Part shown: positions 48,692 to 60,850 of the stretch, one piece after another | Layout of the letters: the number at the start of each line of letters is the position of its first letter | Numbering within the stretch: position 1 is the stretch's first letter | NCBI RefSeq assembly: GCF_002099425.1 | Contig: NW_018344037.1 | Span: 10,067,001-10,131,000, forward strand | Reading direction: 5' to 3' | From: Phascolarctos cinereus | Taxonomy: Eukaryota; Chordata; Mammalia; Diprotodontia; Phascolarctidae | DNA length: 64,000 nucleotides | Program-made: the position numbers and the translations under genes | Notes under the pieces: model-generated | What the model saw: only the letters and a program-made list of their open reading frames with translations | Told to the model about the DNA's origin: nothing | Databases searched by the model: none

Positions 48692-50079
48692 TAAACAAGT
48701 ACATGAATAATAAAATATTTTGCAATCCTCATATAAACTCAGGTCACATTTTCTTACCAATGCAATTAGTATCTGGGGTGGGGGAAGGTGGGCACACACT
48801 TATAGGAATGCGGCAGAGAAGCATATGAATGAAGGAAATACTGAATTACCCAAATTCTTGGGTCAACTCAGTTCTGGACTGCAAATCATACTATCATTAG
48901 TCTATTCAGGAATATTTGCATCACATGAAGTTGCTTCTTAGTTGTTCTTTATTACGCTCAAGCTAGACAAATCCTCTTTTCTTTCATACTTAAGCTGACA
49001 TAATATTCTTTCAAATTGTAGTCATCTTTTAAATGGTGTTGAAGAAGGTGTTCCCTCTCATTTGGAAAATCAGTTTCCTTTAGGCTAGTGAACTGCAAAA
49101 CCGAGGCCAGATTAGCCAGCTGTTTGTTCACCAAGATGCTGTGTTGTCTACTTAGAATAGAGTTTATAGGAAATAACTCAGGTTTACTTTTGCCAAAGTA
49201 AACCAGCTGAGTTAGCACTTTACTCACCCAGATTCTGTGTTTTTGATTTAAATCTCAGCATCGGCACAGCATCCCCAAAACCTGCCTTTCTGCTTTTTGC
49301 TTTACCTTCTCAAGCTAGTTTGGGTAGAAAAGGACAATGGCTACATGTTAGAAGTTTTATGTCTCAAATTCTAGGTAATATTTAAGGCCAACAGATGGAA
49401 TAGAAGTTTGTTTTATTGAGCCAATATGGAACTGGTCCCCAAAGGCTTCCTGACTCCTGCTGGTGTTCTCTTCCAAAAGCTCTGAGAAAGATGTTTCTCA
49501 CACCTCTGCTGAGTGTACCCCTTTTGCCATTCTTTGGTATAATCACTCTCAGGCTCAGTTTCTTCAATCTTCCGTAACTTTCATTGACTTAAATTACACT
49601 TTCCTGGTACTCAAAGATTGACCTTTCACTTAAATGTAACAAAAATTTTCCCCTGTGGAATCATCAGTTCCTTTAAAAAAAGTATCTGAGTCACCAGTTA
49701 ATTGTATGATTTTTTATTCATTTAAAACCTACTTTAGGCTTAAAGCAACTATATGCAAATGAAGTGAGATATCACATTACCCTCTATCTCTGTTTTCAGA
49801 TTGGTTTTATATCTCATTCTGTGTCATTGAAACATATTTTCTTCATAATCACATTTTTTCAAGTTTTTAATAAGAGTTGTCTCTGTCCCCTTCAAACCAT
49901 CAAACTGATCCCAAAAAAAGGTAGCATCCTACATCTTTAACAAGATGATTTTGACTTTAATAATTAAACTATAATTCATTTTGTATTCCAGGGACAATAT
50001 ATGACAACAGCAAAAGTTTTCCCTTCCCTTTTCAACACTAAAATGTTCCAAATGAATATATCCTTAAAGGAACAGTACC

Positions 50080-50770
50080 ATTTGATTGTATTTTATTTAA
50101 TTCATTGATAAAAATGTTAAGTAGCATTGGACTGAAGACTAATCACTGTGGAAGACTACACGCTATGTATATCATTTCGAGTTCACATTGAACCATTAAT
50201 GGTTAGTCATTGGGACTGGAACAAGTTCTTTGGAATGATTACTAGCTCCCCAAACCGTATATCTGTACAATTTTCTATCTCACATTTCTCCATTTAGCCA
50301 CAAAAATATTTTGAGATATTTTGTCAGATGTTTTATAAAAATCTAGTTAAATATTATCCAAATAATTCTCCTCCTCCCCTCTTTAATCCCATCCACAATT
50401 CTGGTAAATACAATTCTAATCAAAAATGAAATGAGAGTAGTCTGGCAAAGCCATGCTGGCACTGTGTGGTCACTACTTCCTTTTGTATGTGTTCACAAGA
50501 CAACCCCTTAACAATCTCACATTTAAGTTAATTTTGGTAATCCACTGGAACCTGATTTTAACACTCTGAGCTTCCATCTCATGTTTCTTTTCTTTGTCTA
50601 TTTGAGCAGATGCAATTTTGATTCTTTTGTGATCATGGTATTGAATGATTCATACCTACAAGAGGAACATGTTGATGTTGAGCGTTGTACTGTTTTCTAA
50701 ACTTAATCCAGTTCAATCTTTTGCTTAACTCTGAATCTAGCTAATTATCTATCTGTATTGTCTATCAAGG
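50080..50770 (-). mobile_element. CR1/L3-type LINE, antisense, inner part
   Basis: 'cattgataaaaatgttaagt', 'agcattggactgaagacta', 'caatttt'-rich decay, then 'gagtagtctggcaaagccat', 'gctggcactgtgtggtcact' and 'gtgttcacaagacaacccct' follow the order of antisense CR1 ORF2 text. Much of it is decayed. Confidence 0.6.
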
Positions 50771-51068
50771 ATATTGCTATCTCCCTCCCTTTATCCCACC
50801 CCTTTCCCCACTATCTCTTTCTTTGCTAATGTCTCTATTGAGAGGTAGAACATACTCTCACTAAGGAAATGCCTGTCATGGATATTTGATCTTATCTCTG
50901 CCAGCATATTGACACCACTATCATTCTCTCTGTCTCTGTCTCTCACAGTCACTGTGTCTCTTTGTGTGTCTTTCCCTCCCCTCCCCCCACTTACTCCTTT
51001 CCTACAAATATATCACTGTCTACCCTTAAAAACAAAGCAAAACAAAACAAAAACAAGCAAAAAAACAA

Positions 51069-51122
51069 CGTACTTACTAGCTGTGTGACCCTGGGCAAGT
51101 CACTTAACCCCAACTGCCTAAA
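51069..51122 (+). mobile_element. WSINE 3' end fragment
   Basis: 'tacttactagctgtgtgacc', 'ctgggcaagtcacttaaccc' and 'caactgcct' are the WSINE 3' third only, preceded and followed by A-rich simple sequence. Confidence 0.85.
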
Positions 51123-51204
51123 AAACAAACCAAAAATAAAACATAAAGCAAAGAACCTAGCTTAGCTATCCATTCCTATTGTTGTCCAATATCTCTTCCT
51201 TTTC

Positions 51205-51910
51205 TCAGCTAAAAGCCTTGGCAAAGCTCTCTACTCTAGGTGCTTCTACTTCCTCTTTTTTTAATTCCCTTATAACTCTCCTGTAATCTATCTTCTGACC
51301 TAATCAATCAACTGAAACTGCCCTTTCCAAAGTTATCAATGATATTTAATTGTAAGATTTAATGAATTCCCTTTTTTCATTTCTTATCCTTCCTTACCTC
51401 TCTGCAGCCTTAAACATTATTGATCATTCTTTCCTCCTAGATACTTTCTTTTGTCTAAATTTTCATGACACTGTTCTCTCCTTATATTCTTTCTATTTCT
51501 GATCATTCTTTCCCAGTATCCTTTGCTGGATCACCATCCAAATCATGTCCAAAAACCACGAGTGTCATGCGCCCCACAAGGGTCTGTCCTAATCCTTTAT
51601 TCCTCTATTGTTTCACTTCATGATCTCATCAACTCCAAAAGATTCAATTATAATCTCTTTGCATAGGATTATGAGATCTACATATTGAACCCCAGCCTCT
51701 CTCCTGAACTCCTGTTTCATATCACCCATGATTTTTAAGATACCTTGAACCGGACCTCAAAGGGATCTCAAACTCAACATCTTCAACACAGAACTTATTT
51801 TCCCTTACCCTGAAACCATTCTTTCTTCCTGTATTTCCCATTACTTGTGGAGGTATGTCTGTGCTCCCAGTCACTCAGGCTAACAATGTTGATGTCAACA
51901 TGGACTCCTC
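51205..51910 (+). mobile_element. L2-type LINE, reverse-transcriptase region, sense
   Basis: The plus strand reads as decayed L2 ORF2. The translated pieces are KVINDI, an LSAALNIIDHSFLLDT-like palm motif (51400-51455), a PQGSV motif around 51570 (ccccacaagggtctgtc), the equivalent of the YADD segment around 51660 (tctctttgcataggattatg, catalytic residues lost), and HLQHRTYFPLP. Several stops and shifts break the frame. An antisense SINE follows directly. Confidence 0.75.
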
Positions 51911-51911
51911 T

Positions 51912-52119
51912 TTGAGACCCCATGGACCGTACTGTCCATAGGGTTTTCTTGGCAAACATAATGGAGTGATTTGCCATTTACTTCTCTAGTAGATTAAGCC
52001 AAACAGAGGTTAAATGACTTGCCCAGAGTCATACAGTTAGTAAGTGTTTAAGGCTACATCTGAATGCAGGTGTTCTTGACTCTAGGCTCAGCGCTGTACC
52101 CACTGAGACATTAGCTGTC
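51912..52119 (-). mobile_element. Marsupial SINE (long form), antisense
   Basis: 'tgagaccccatggaccgtac', 'tagggttttcttggcaaaca', 'gacttgcccagagtcataca' and 'agcgctgtacccactgagac' form the reverse strand of the long SINE. Confidence 0.88.
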
Positions 52120-52974
52120 TCTTATTTTATGGGTTACTTAATATTAAAACCCAATAGGTCATTGAATACAATCATCTCCTGAATAACATCCCATCAAAGA
52201 ATCATTTATCATTTTAACACATTTATGAGAGGCAGCTTGTTGAGGCAGGATCTTTAAACTTAAGTATTGTTCCACTTAATCACATGTTTTTTCAATTCAA
52301 CAAACAGTAGTCACAGAGATCTTCTAGCTTCTCAAACTCTCAGTCATTTGTGTACCTGTAAAGAAATGGCCCATCAAAGGAAATTATCTTCTAAAGACTT
52401 TTTTCTGTTATATTTTTATCCTGTATGCCCTCAATATGTGCATTTTTATATTTAATGGATCTGAAAGTAGACATGTAGCAGCAGCTAGTGATGCCTTCTT
52501 GATTACTTTTTTGTTATTAAAACATTTTCCATTCTTTTGGAATTACTGGCTGTTTGAGACATGTTGAAAACTTAATCTTTGAGCGCTTTTAAAATTGCTT
52601 CATCTCTAACACAAATTTATTTTTTATGTGTCTGGTCATGTCTAACCACTTGAACTAATCACATTCTCTTAAGTTCCATTTTCATTTCTCTACATGGTAT
52701 ATCATGTACTGTGGTGGTAGATAGAATATAAGTATTCTCATAGATGAAAATAATAGAAAGGCCAACAATTTGGATCCAATTCATCTATGATTTTTATTTT
52801 TCTGGTTTCATTTCTATATACTCTTTGGAAGCTCTGCCTTATCACAGATGAAGTTTTCTATATACTAATTTTCTCTATAAATGATTTTTCTTTTCTTTTA
52901 TGATGTGATACTACTTATAATATTACATAATACTTAGCTATTATTCTCTAACAACACCAATACCAATAATAACA

Positions 52975-53395
52975 ACTAACATTTATATATTAGCTATTAT
53001 GTTCCAGGCACTGTGCTAAGTATTTTACACATATCTTATTTGATACTTTTTTTTTTTTGGCAAGGCAGTTGGTGTTAAGTGACTTGCCTATGGTCACACA
53101 GCTAATAAGTGTCAAATGTCTGGTCTGAGACTGGATTTGAACTCAGGTCCTCCTGAATCCAGGGCCAGTGTTCTATCCACTGTACCACCTAGTTGCCCCA
53201 TCTTATTTGATTCTTAAAATGACCCTGGGATATAGGTGTTATTATTATCCCCACTTTACAATTGTAAAATCTGAGGTAAACAGAGATTAAATGATGTGAT
53301 CAAGGTCATACAGCTAATACATGTCTGTGGCCAGATTAGAATTCAGATTTCTTGCCAGGCCTTGTGTGCAATCCACTACATTGCCAGCTGTCAAG
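52975..53395 (-). mobile_element. MIR-like SINE, antisense, split by a WSINE
   Basis: The outer element starts with 'attatgttccaggcactgtg' and 'taagtattttacacatat', breaks at 53044, and resumes at 53200 with 'atcttatttgattc'. It then runs through 'tattattatccccactttac' and 'ggtcatacagctaatacatg' to 'ccactacattgccagctgtc'. Confidence 0.9.
53033..53211 (-). mobile_element. WSINE, antisense, with 12-bp target duplication
   Basis: The insertion at 53045-53199 starts with the reverse-strand tail (T run at 53048-53058). It shows 'ggtcacacagctaataagtg', 'ggatttgaactcaggtcctc' and 'ccactgtaccacctagttgc'. atcttatttgat flanks it at 53033-53044 and 53200-53211. Confidence 0.95.
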
Positions 53396-53682
53396 ATATT
53401 TTAGTATCTACTTATGCTGTCATTATTCTATAATGGAATGTTAAATAAAGATTGTAGTTAGAATAGATAAGAAAAAACTTATGAACTACACTGTACAAGA
53501 TTATTTTAAACCTACTGAAACTCTCTTTGATTTGATGAGTAGGAAGACAGTATACTTTGTGCAAAAAACATTGAGTTTCAAGATTTAATTTTAGCCCTTG
53601 CTCTTCTACCTACATGGTATATGAACTTTGGAAGATAATTGACCATCTATGAGCATAACTACGTAATATTTGTATATCGTAT

Positions 53683-53872
53683 TGTGGGATCTTAGATTTA
53701 AATCTGGAAAGACCCTTAGAAATCATCTAGTCCAAGCCCTTTGTTCCATACATGATTAAACTGAAGCCAAGAAAGCTGGTGGTACTTGCGCAATTGAAGG
53801 CACAGGTTGAACTCAGGTCCTGCCATTCTAAGTTCTGCATTCCAAGCTTAGCATTCTTTCCACCACACAACT
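53683..53872 (-). mobile_element. MIR-like SINE, antisense
   Basis: 'gaaagacccttagaaatcat', 'ctagtccaagccctttgttc', 'gttgaactcaggtcctgcca' and 'cattctttccaccacacaac' are in reverse-strand order. Confidence 0.78.
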
Positions 53873-54044
53873 GATGGTATGTCCTCATAGGAGAGGCATT
53901 GTTGTAGATAACTACATAGATGATAGATAGAGATAGATATTTAAATATCTATTTCAATGTATATGCCATGAAGAGATATATAAATACCAGCTATGATTAT
54001 TGCAGTGGTACTGATGATGAATACATTGAATGAGGGGCTAGGAG

Positions 54045-54215
54045 AGATGTTAGAGTTAATTTAATTCAATCCCCTATTTTAGGTAAAGAAACTAAGGTTT
54101 AGAGAGGTAACATAATTTTCCCATATTGAAAATAACAAATCATATATGTAACACAGCTTATAAGGAATGGAAGTGAGAATCAAACCCAAGTTGTCTATCT
54201 CTACAGCCAGTGCCC
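54045..54215 (-). mobile_element. MIR-like SINE, antisense
   Basis: 'atttaattcaatcccctatt', 'gtaaagaaactaaggtttag', 'agaggtaacataattttccc' and 'gccagtgccctag' are in reverse-strand order. Confidence 0.7.
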
Positions 54216-54377
54216 TAGATGTCAAAGTACCAGTCTCCCTATCTCAATCCCTACTTGATAGATTTTTGTTCATTTGATTTATTTGTTTTCCATTTGTAGA
54301 GCTCAGTGCAATTAAGATAAAGAGGATGTAATTTAATAGAATTTAAAAATATTTCAAACAGATCATACCACCCCCTC

Positions 54378-54487
54378 CTACCTAAATAGATTGACAACTT
54401 CTTAAGGGCAGAGGCTGTTCTTTCTCTTATAGTCCCATTATCTAGAGCAGTAGGCATTTGTTAAATATTCATTGACTGATTGATATC
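54378..54487 (+). mobile_element. L2 3' end fragment, sense
   Basis: 'agattgacaacttcttaagg', 'gcagaggctgttctttctct', 'gcagtaggcatttgttaaat' and 'attcattgactgattgat' match the L2 terminus. Confidence 0.7.
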
Positions 54488-54674
54488 CTAGAATAGCTGT
54501 AAGAATAGGCCAAAGAGAAAGATAACTACATTTGTCTTTTGTTATATGAAGGATGTTAGGCAGATCTCATTCCCCAAATGTTATGTCAGCATTATTCTAC
54601 CACAATTTCCAAAATTTAATTATTACAAATTTATCTCCTTATGTTTTTAATGCATGTTGGATCAATCAATGAAC

Positions 54675-54740
54675 AAGAATTTATTAAGCACTATGTTCCA
54701 AGTACTGTGCTAGGTATTCAAGATATAAATACAAATATTG
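54675..54740 (-). mobile_element. L2 3' end fragment, antisense
   Basis: 'aagaatttattaagcactat' and 'ccaagtactgtgctaggtat' match the reverse-strand L2 terminus. Confidence 0.6.
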
Positions 54741-54864
54741 CAGGAATCTCCTGAGTCCCTTATTTGTTAGCTCTTTAAGCTATTATCAAGTAATATTTAA
54801 GTAGGAACCTGTGGCCAGTTAACCAAGAAAACAACCCTAAACTATAAATTGCTCAGTAAATATA

Positions 54865-55110
54865 AATGTATTATTATTATTATTATCATTAACAATTCAC
54901 ATTTGCATATCATGATAAGATTTGAAAAGCACTTTCATCACAACAACCTTTTGAGGATTGTAGTATAAATATTATTATCTCTGTTTTAATGATTGGAAAA
55001 CAGATTCCCAGGGTTAAGTGATTTATCTATGTTCACGTACTTAGCACAGATCTGGACCCAGATCTTTCTGACCCCAAGTCTAATACTCTTTTCACTCTGC
55101 CATGTTACCA
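54865..55110 (-). mobile_element. MIR-like SINE with (ATT)n, antisense
   Basis: An (ATT)n run at 54870-54887 is followed by 'aagatttgaaaagcactttc', 'gattcccagggttaagtgat', 'agcacagatctggacccag' and 'cttttcactctgccatgtta'. Confidence 0.7.
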
Positions 55111-55852
55111 TTCAGTAATGGGACATAGGATGTGTGCTGGAACAGGGAAGAGAATGACAAAGGGTTGGGTGGGGAAGGAGGAAATAGCAACTAAAATGAA
55201 GGAACTTAGCAGTAAAAAGAGACTTCCTTACATGTCATTTTTTCCCTAGGTTCAGCCCTGGATTGGCCTAATGATTCAGACAAAATTATATTACTTTTTC
55301 ATCCTATTCCCCTTTTGTTTTCAAGGGAATTAAGTGTCCTTTCCACCAATGCTTGTAAACATATTACGGGATTTTTATCTTTATAAGAAAAATAAGAAGA
55401 GTACAAATATAATTTTCAATTAAAGATAAATGTGGAAAAGACCTAACTCACGGTGTCAGAATTAAGTGTTGATGAGCTATAGCATTAAAAAAAAACCTTT
55501 TTATTTTGAGAGTAATAAGCATTTGAGATATGTGAACGTATCTCTTTGTAAAGCAACGGTTCTTCTAAATTCATCACAACTTTGTTTATTCATTTCTCAG
55601 TAATTAAGAGGCAAAAAAAGAAAAATAGCTAGTCTTTATTTCAAAAAGCAAAAGTATTTTATAGATCATTCTGTGCTGACAATATAAATATATTATTAAA
55701 ACCCCTACCTTTTATTGCTAAGTTGTTCATACCAACTATATGCTATGTTGTTTTGAAAGAAAATAATGAATTTTATATATAACTGATGACATCATTTAGC
55801 AAATAAATTCCCCCCATCTTAACCCCAGAACCATTACCTGAGAAATGATTCA

Positions 55853-55980
55853 ATTTAATAAACATTTGTAAAATGTCTATTGTGTTCTGATCCCCAGGCT
55901 AAGCACTAGAGAAGGCGGATAGTTTAGATAAGAATAGTTCCTGCCTTTTTCAAGTTTACGATTTCATAGAGGCATATGAA
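55853..55980 (-). mobile_element. L2 3' end fragment, antisense
   Basis: 'taataaacatttgtaaaatg', 'ccccaggctaagcactagag' and 'gttcctgcctttttcaagtt' follow the reverse-strand L2 terminus. Confidence 0.55.
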
Positions 55981-55984
55981 GCAT

Positions 55985-56048
55985 ATTCTATATACATACA
56001 CATATGGATACACATGTACATATATACATACATGCATGCATATATATT
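55985..56048. repeat. (TACA)n/(CATG)n simple repeat
   Basis: About 60 bp of TATA, CATA and TGCA tetramers, directly before the L1 5' fragment. Confidence 0.85.
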
Positions 56049-56049
56049 G

Positions 56050-56680
56050 AGATCCAAAATAGCAGAGTAAGTCAGGAACTCACCCGAACTCTCCCAAATT
56101 CACTTCCAAACATTTATTAAAGTAACATCTCAAAATGAATTCAGGAGCAGCAGAACCAACAAAAGGATGGGGTGAAATGTTTACCAGCCCAAGACATCAT
56201 AAAAGGCCTGCAGGAAAAGTCTGTCATTTGGGTTAAAGGGGAGCGCAATTCAGTGCAGGCAGCATCTGGGCAAGCCAGCAATGAGGCCTTGAGATCCCAA
56301 ACTCTAGCACAGATTAGTGGCCCTATGGACCTTGGCACAGGCCAGTGGTGAGTCTCTGCACCCCTGGTGCAGCAAGCCAGTATAAGGCCTTGTGCACCCA
56401 GTGCAAGAAGCTAGGAACAGTGTCCCCTCCAAACCAGGAGCAAAGCCCAAATTTAACCTAAAATTAAAAGTCACAAAATAGGCTAGAAAAATGAGCAAAC
56501 AACAAACAAATAAAAAGAACCTGACCATAGAAAGTTCCTGTAGTGACAGAAACTTAGGGATAACAATGTTAAGATGGCTACATGTGAAGCCTCAGAGAAA
56601 AATATGAATTGGTCTCAGGCCCAAAAAGAATTCAGTATCATCATCAGCACCAACTTATTCTAACTACTGTACTTCTTTTT
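56050..56680 (+). mobile_element. LINE-1/HAL1 5' end, sense (5' UTR and start of ORF1)
   Basis: 'gagatccaaaatagcagagt', 'aggagcagcagaaccaacaa', 'ggatggggtgaaatgtttac' and 'cagcccaagacat' correspond, in order, to the reverse complement of 32655-32500 in the HAL1-like element. At 56491 an ATG opens MSKQQTNKKN, matching the ORF1 start (MSKQ) at 31841. It is the only L1-type piece on the plus strand in the window. Confidence 0.75.
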
Positions 56681-56839
56681 CTCTAAACTTCTCTTGTCAT
56701 ATTTTTTCCTCATATACTTTTATTGCTTAAGAGTATGTATAATCAAATTAGCAATTAGCAATGGTACCCCTCTACCTATCATCCTGGATTAGGAAGTGTT
56801 TTGGTGTTAAGAATGAACTCTACAAGGAAATAAATCAGA

Positions 56840-57005
56840 GAGTAAGAAATGTGTTCTAGTCCTAACTCATACACTGTCTTGTTATATTTACTACCTTTGG
56901 ATAATAATTTACCCTCTACAGGCCTCACTTTATATATCTGTAAAATGAGACATTTGAACTTTTTGACATCAAAGTCTTCATCTAGCTCTGACTTGATTCT
57001 AAAAT
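56840..57005 (+). mobile_element. MIR-like SINE, sense, diverged
   Basis: 'gtgttctagtcctaactcat', 'tctacaggcctcactttata', 'tatctgtaaaatgagacatt' and 'catctagctctgacttg' keep the sense order. Confidence 0.6.
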
Positions 57006-57044
57006 AGTCTAGTTATTAAAAGTAAAATCCCTGAACAGATGGAA

Positions 57045-57112
57045 ATCATAACCATCATAGCCATTACCATCATCATTATTAGCACCATCACCATAATCAT
57101 CACTATTGTGTG
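57045..57112. repeat. (CAT)n-rich degenerate trinucleotide repeat
   Basis: 'aaccatcatagccattacca', 'tcatcattattagcaccatc' and 'accataatcatcactatt' form an impure CAT/CAC repeat. Confidence 0.8.
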
Positions 57113-57654
57113 ACATTAGTAGGATATATTACCAAAATTAGATTGTAATGGGGTTTTTTGTTTGTTTAATGCTTTTAAATTCTTATGAGTACATTGCTAT
57201 AATAAAACTGCTTAGAATTTTTACAAATCAATCTAATTAGCCATCAAAACATACAAACACAATAAATTAAAATTAGGCTCCATTTTTTATAAAGTACTTA
57301 ATAGCTAACTGAATAGCTTAAGGGACTGATAACACACAAATGAGCCTTTCACCTGAAGCTAACCATTTGGTAAATAGTTATTTGTAGAAGCAAATAGATG
57401 ATATCATTAAAATAATGTGCATTTAAGTATATCATTCAGGAAATAAAACGTTAGATTTTGAATAGGAAAAATGTTTCTTTTATGTTACTTGTAGATAGCT
57501 TTTAACCAAAGTAATTAACAACTGACAATTATCTAGTTTGATTTAATATTTGCAAAGGTCTTCATATATATACATATATGTGTGTATATATGTTTATATA
57601 CCTATACATACATATATAAAATCTCTATTGATTCTTACAACTATCTCATGAAGT

Positions 57655-57828
57655 AAGCATGCCAGGTATTATTATACCCATTTTAAATATGAGGAAGCTG
57701 AGGTTTAGAGAGTTTAAATGACTTGTATCTAGTTGCACAGCTGTTATCTGAAGTGGGATTTGAAACAGGTCTTTCAGACTCCAGATTCAGTATCATAGCA
57801 CTTACCAATGCTATTCTGCCTACTCATC
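57655..57828 (-). mobile_element. MIR-like SINE, antisense
   Basis: 'ggtattattatacccatttt', 'gaggaagctgaggtttagag', 'gttgcacagctgttatctga' and 'ctattctgcctactcatcc' are in reverse-strand order. An A-rich (AAAAC)n tract follows at 57832-57862. Confidence 0.75.
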
Positions 57829-58109
57829 CTGAAAAAAGCAAAACAAAACAAAACAAAAAACATTAAAATTGTAATAAAGTTGGGTTGATCCTTCCTTCTA
57901 ACCCTGGTTGATTCACCCTACTTCTATTCTGCTTTTGTAGGTAATACTATTCTTAGGTTCCCTGGTATTGGTAGTTTTTGGTATAAATGAGTGGTCTTGA
58001 TCCTTGGCCTTCCTTATGACAACACAAAACTGGCAAAAACTTTCTCCCAAAATTAATCACAACTAGCCATTTCACCAGCTTTGACTGTTCTCCTTGCCCT
58101 AAACTGACA

Positions 58110-58265
58110 TTTGAAAATGCATTGAACTGAGAATTAGGAGACTATTGTTCAAGTCTTAACTTGTTCATTAACAATCTATATGACCTAGGGCTATTCACTC
58201 AAGTTCCTTGTGCCTGAGTTTCTTCATCTGTAAAAGTTGTTAGTCCAGAAGAGAAAACTCTATTA
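58110..58265 (+). mobile_element. MIR-like SINE, sense
   Basis: 'cattgaactgagaattagga', 'tgacctagggctattcactc' and 'gcctgagtttcttcatctgt' are in sense order. Confidence 0.65.
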
Positions 58266-58719
58266 TATTTTGAAGCCCTGTCATTCTGGGTCTAGGATTT
58301 TTTCCCCTTAAATCAACACAAAACCCTCCCTCACCCAGACTATCAGTAGATTTCTTCAGTGTCTTTATAATGCTGGAATAATGGGGAATGTGATTCACTG
58401 ATTAGAATTTATATGAAATGATACTCCATATTATTATTGTTATTATTATTATTTAGTACTGATTAAAACACTCTGTTCCTCAGTACCTATTTGGGAACTG
58501 TGATTCAGTTGTTCCTCTAAATTTCAAAGGACTATATTTAAAGAAACTATGTTCACACAGAAGGAGTATTTCCAATCCTATGGTATTTTTGGATCAGAAC
58601 ACCTTTAAAACAAACATAAAAAACCCCCCCAAAAAACAAACTTCCTGTTCTGCATATATGAAGATAACAGAGCTCTGCATAGACTTAGTAGGTCTTGCTA
58701 ATCAAAACTGATTTGTTAA

Positions 58720-58845
58720 CCAAAAAGTATTTATTATATCTCTAATATGTACCTAACATAGTGTCTGGTACCTGTGGGAATCCAAAGGTATAAGATATGG
58801 TACTTGCCTGCAAGCAGATTATGTTCTATGTAATTTCAGAAACAT
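58720..58845 (-). mobile_element. L2 3' end fragment, antisense
   Basis: 'agtatttattatatctctaa', 'cataatagtgtctggtacct'-like text and 'acttgcctgcaagcagatta' follow the reverse-strand L2 terminus. It is diverged. Confidence 0.5.
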
Positions 58846-60011
58846 TATCACCTGATTAAATGAAATGTGGGTTTAGTACCAACACTAGATTTGAACATAT
58901 GTTCAAGTCAGTTTTAGGGAAAAAGTCATTAAACTTCATAGCTTCACGTTTAACAGGACATTAAATTTATTTCCTGTCTGTTTTATTTGAGCCAGTAGAT
59001 TACATTTAAATTGTTAACAATGCATCTTCACAGCCTTCTCCTCCGTATAGTCTATTTTCTTAGCATAGAGTGAAGTCCAAATTAAAGTGATCATCCCTTT
59101 GATTTTGGCCTCTTCTAATAGTGTTCTAAATAACTGAATGAACTATTATGCTGCCCCTCAGGTGGTGGCATGGAAATATCTCTTCAGACAAGATAGATAT
59201 GAGTATTTATTTTTTTCTTTAATGTTCAGACTTGAAATTCTAAACACTCTGAGGTAGCTATGGGACTCTCTATGACAGATTTTCCTTCCTTAAGTTTGAA
59301 TGTGGATTCAGAGATGACACCATATAAGGGTGAAAGCAGGTGTACTGAAATTCAAAGGTCAAGTCTTAATAATGATAATTCACATTTTCTTCTAAGATTT
59401 ATCAAGTGCTATCCTCACATGCTTTGGTATTTTAATGGAAAATAATGTGTGTTCCTCAAAGGATGAGATTTACCCTGTACCATCTCTGTTCACAATAAGT
59501 ATTTTGTTTTTCTACCTGTCCTATTCTTTTGTTTATGAAACTATTCTTCATTTTTATAGTGTCTACTTGTGCCATGATCTTTTCCTGTTCTCCTAGCCTA
59601 TCACTCTTGCTTTAACTACCTCCATTCAATCTTGAACCTACAATCGGCTTTATCAATAAGGAGGTATCCAGTGATCTCAGATCTCTTGTTCTTTTGAGTG
59701 GCTTGATCTGTAAAAGACCAACTCTGAGTTGCCCCTTTCATTTGATTCTTCCTCAGTGAAGAAGTAAAAAAAAAAAAAAAGAGAATACAATAAATGTATT
59801 GTGAGATCAAGGGTAGATGTTTTGCTTTTGTTGTTATTTTCTATTTATTTGTCTTTAAGAGTGGGAGATTGAAGCATGTTTATAGAAGGTGAGGAAAGAA
59901 CTAGTAGTTTGAAAATGAGAGAAAGTAGATTATGTTAAAGATAAGATACTATTATAATTTCATTCTCCAAAATTGTGTTTTTCCCCTCTGTCCCAGACAA
60001 GGTTATATCTC

Positions 60012-60212
60012 ATAGAATCATAGATTTAGTCATGGAAAAAAACTTAGAAATCAATGATTCTAGCCCTTTTATTTTACAAATAAGGAAACTTGGGGCCCAG
60101 AGAGGTTAAGTAACCTGTGTTACATAGTTTTGTGGACAGCATTTCAATCCAGCATTTTCAATCTTCCTGATTTCAAGTCCATTTATCTATACAGTAGACT
60201 GCTGCCTGTTGC
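60012..60212 (-). mobile_element. MIR-like SINE, antisense
   Basis: 'agaatcatagatttagtcat', 'ataaggaaacttggggccca', 'gagaggttaagtaacctgtg' and 'cagtagactgctgcctgttg' are in reverse-strand order. Confidence 0.78.
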
Positions 60213-60262
60213 CTCCTCTAAATAAATCTTTGACTCTACAAATTCTTTGAACAACCATCATA

Positions 60263-60313
<51 letters not shown>

Positions 60314-60318
60314 ATATC
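60263..60318. repeat. (TATC)n tetranucleotide microsatellite, about 13 units
   Basis: A pure ATCT/TATC run of about 55 bp. Confidence 0.97.
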
Positions 60319-60559
60319 TCCTTTCCTTTATTTCTAAACTTCTTCACTTCTAAACTTCTCTTTCTTTGTCCATTTCCTTCAGTTCTCATTTCTTTTGAAA
60401 TTACTGCAACATTATTGCTGTGAAACAATACCATTTTCTGGAGATTTTCTCCTTCAGCTAATATTTCTCTCTCCCATTTCTTCCCTTAGCTGTCCAAACA
60501 TTCCATTTTGGTCTTCTTTGCTCATTTATTTTATTTCTGTTGCTTTCTAAGTGTGAGAG

Positions 60560-60850
60560 TACTTAGACCCTGTCACTGATGCTCTTCTCATGTCTCTCTT
60601 CATTTACAAGTTCCATAATGCCTTTGAAGCCTGGATTTTCATGAGGCATTTAATGTCATTATCTATGCTTGGCATACACTCCTGATACATTTTCCCCTGT
60701 TGAACATCTGCACATTAATTCAAGATCCAGAACTTTCATCCTAAGCCTTCCTTAATTACCTCAGTTGCAAACAATTCCTCCATCATTCTGCTATGAAGTC
60801 GTCCTATGTACTTATCATATTATATTTTGCACTGTAATTATTTTTTTTTC
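60560..60850 (+). mobile_element. Possible L2 3' region, sense, very diverged
   Basis: 'gcttggcatacactcctgat', 'atccagaactttcatcctaa', 'gccttccttaattacctcag' and a later 'gtacttatcatattatattt' have the tempo of an L2 3' UTR ('ctggaatgc...', 'aagccttcc...'). The match is loose. Confidence 0.4.
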
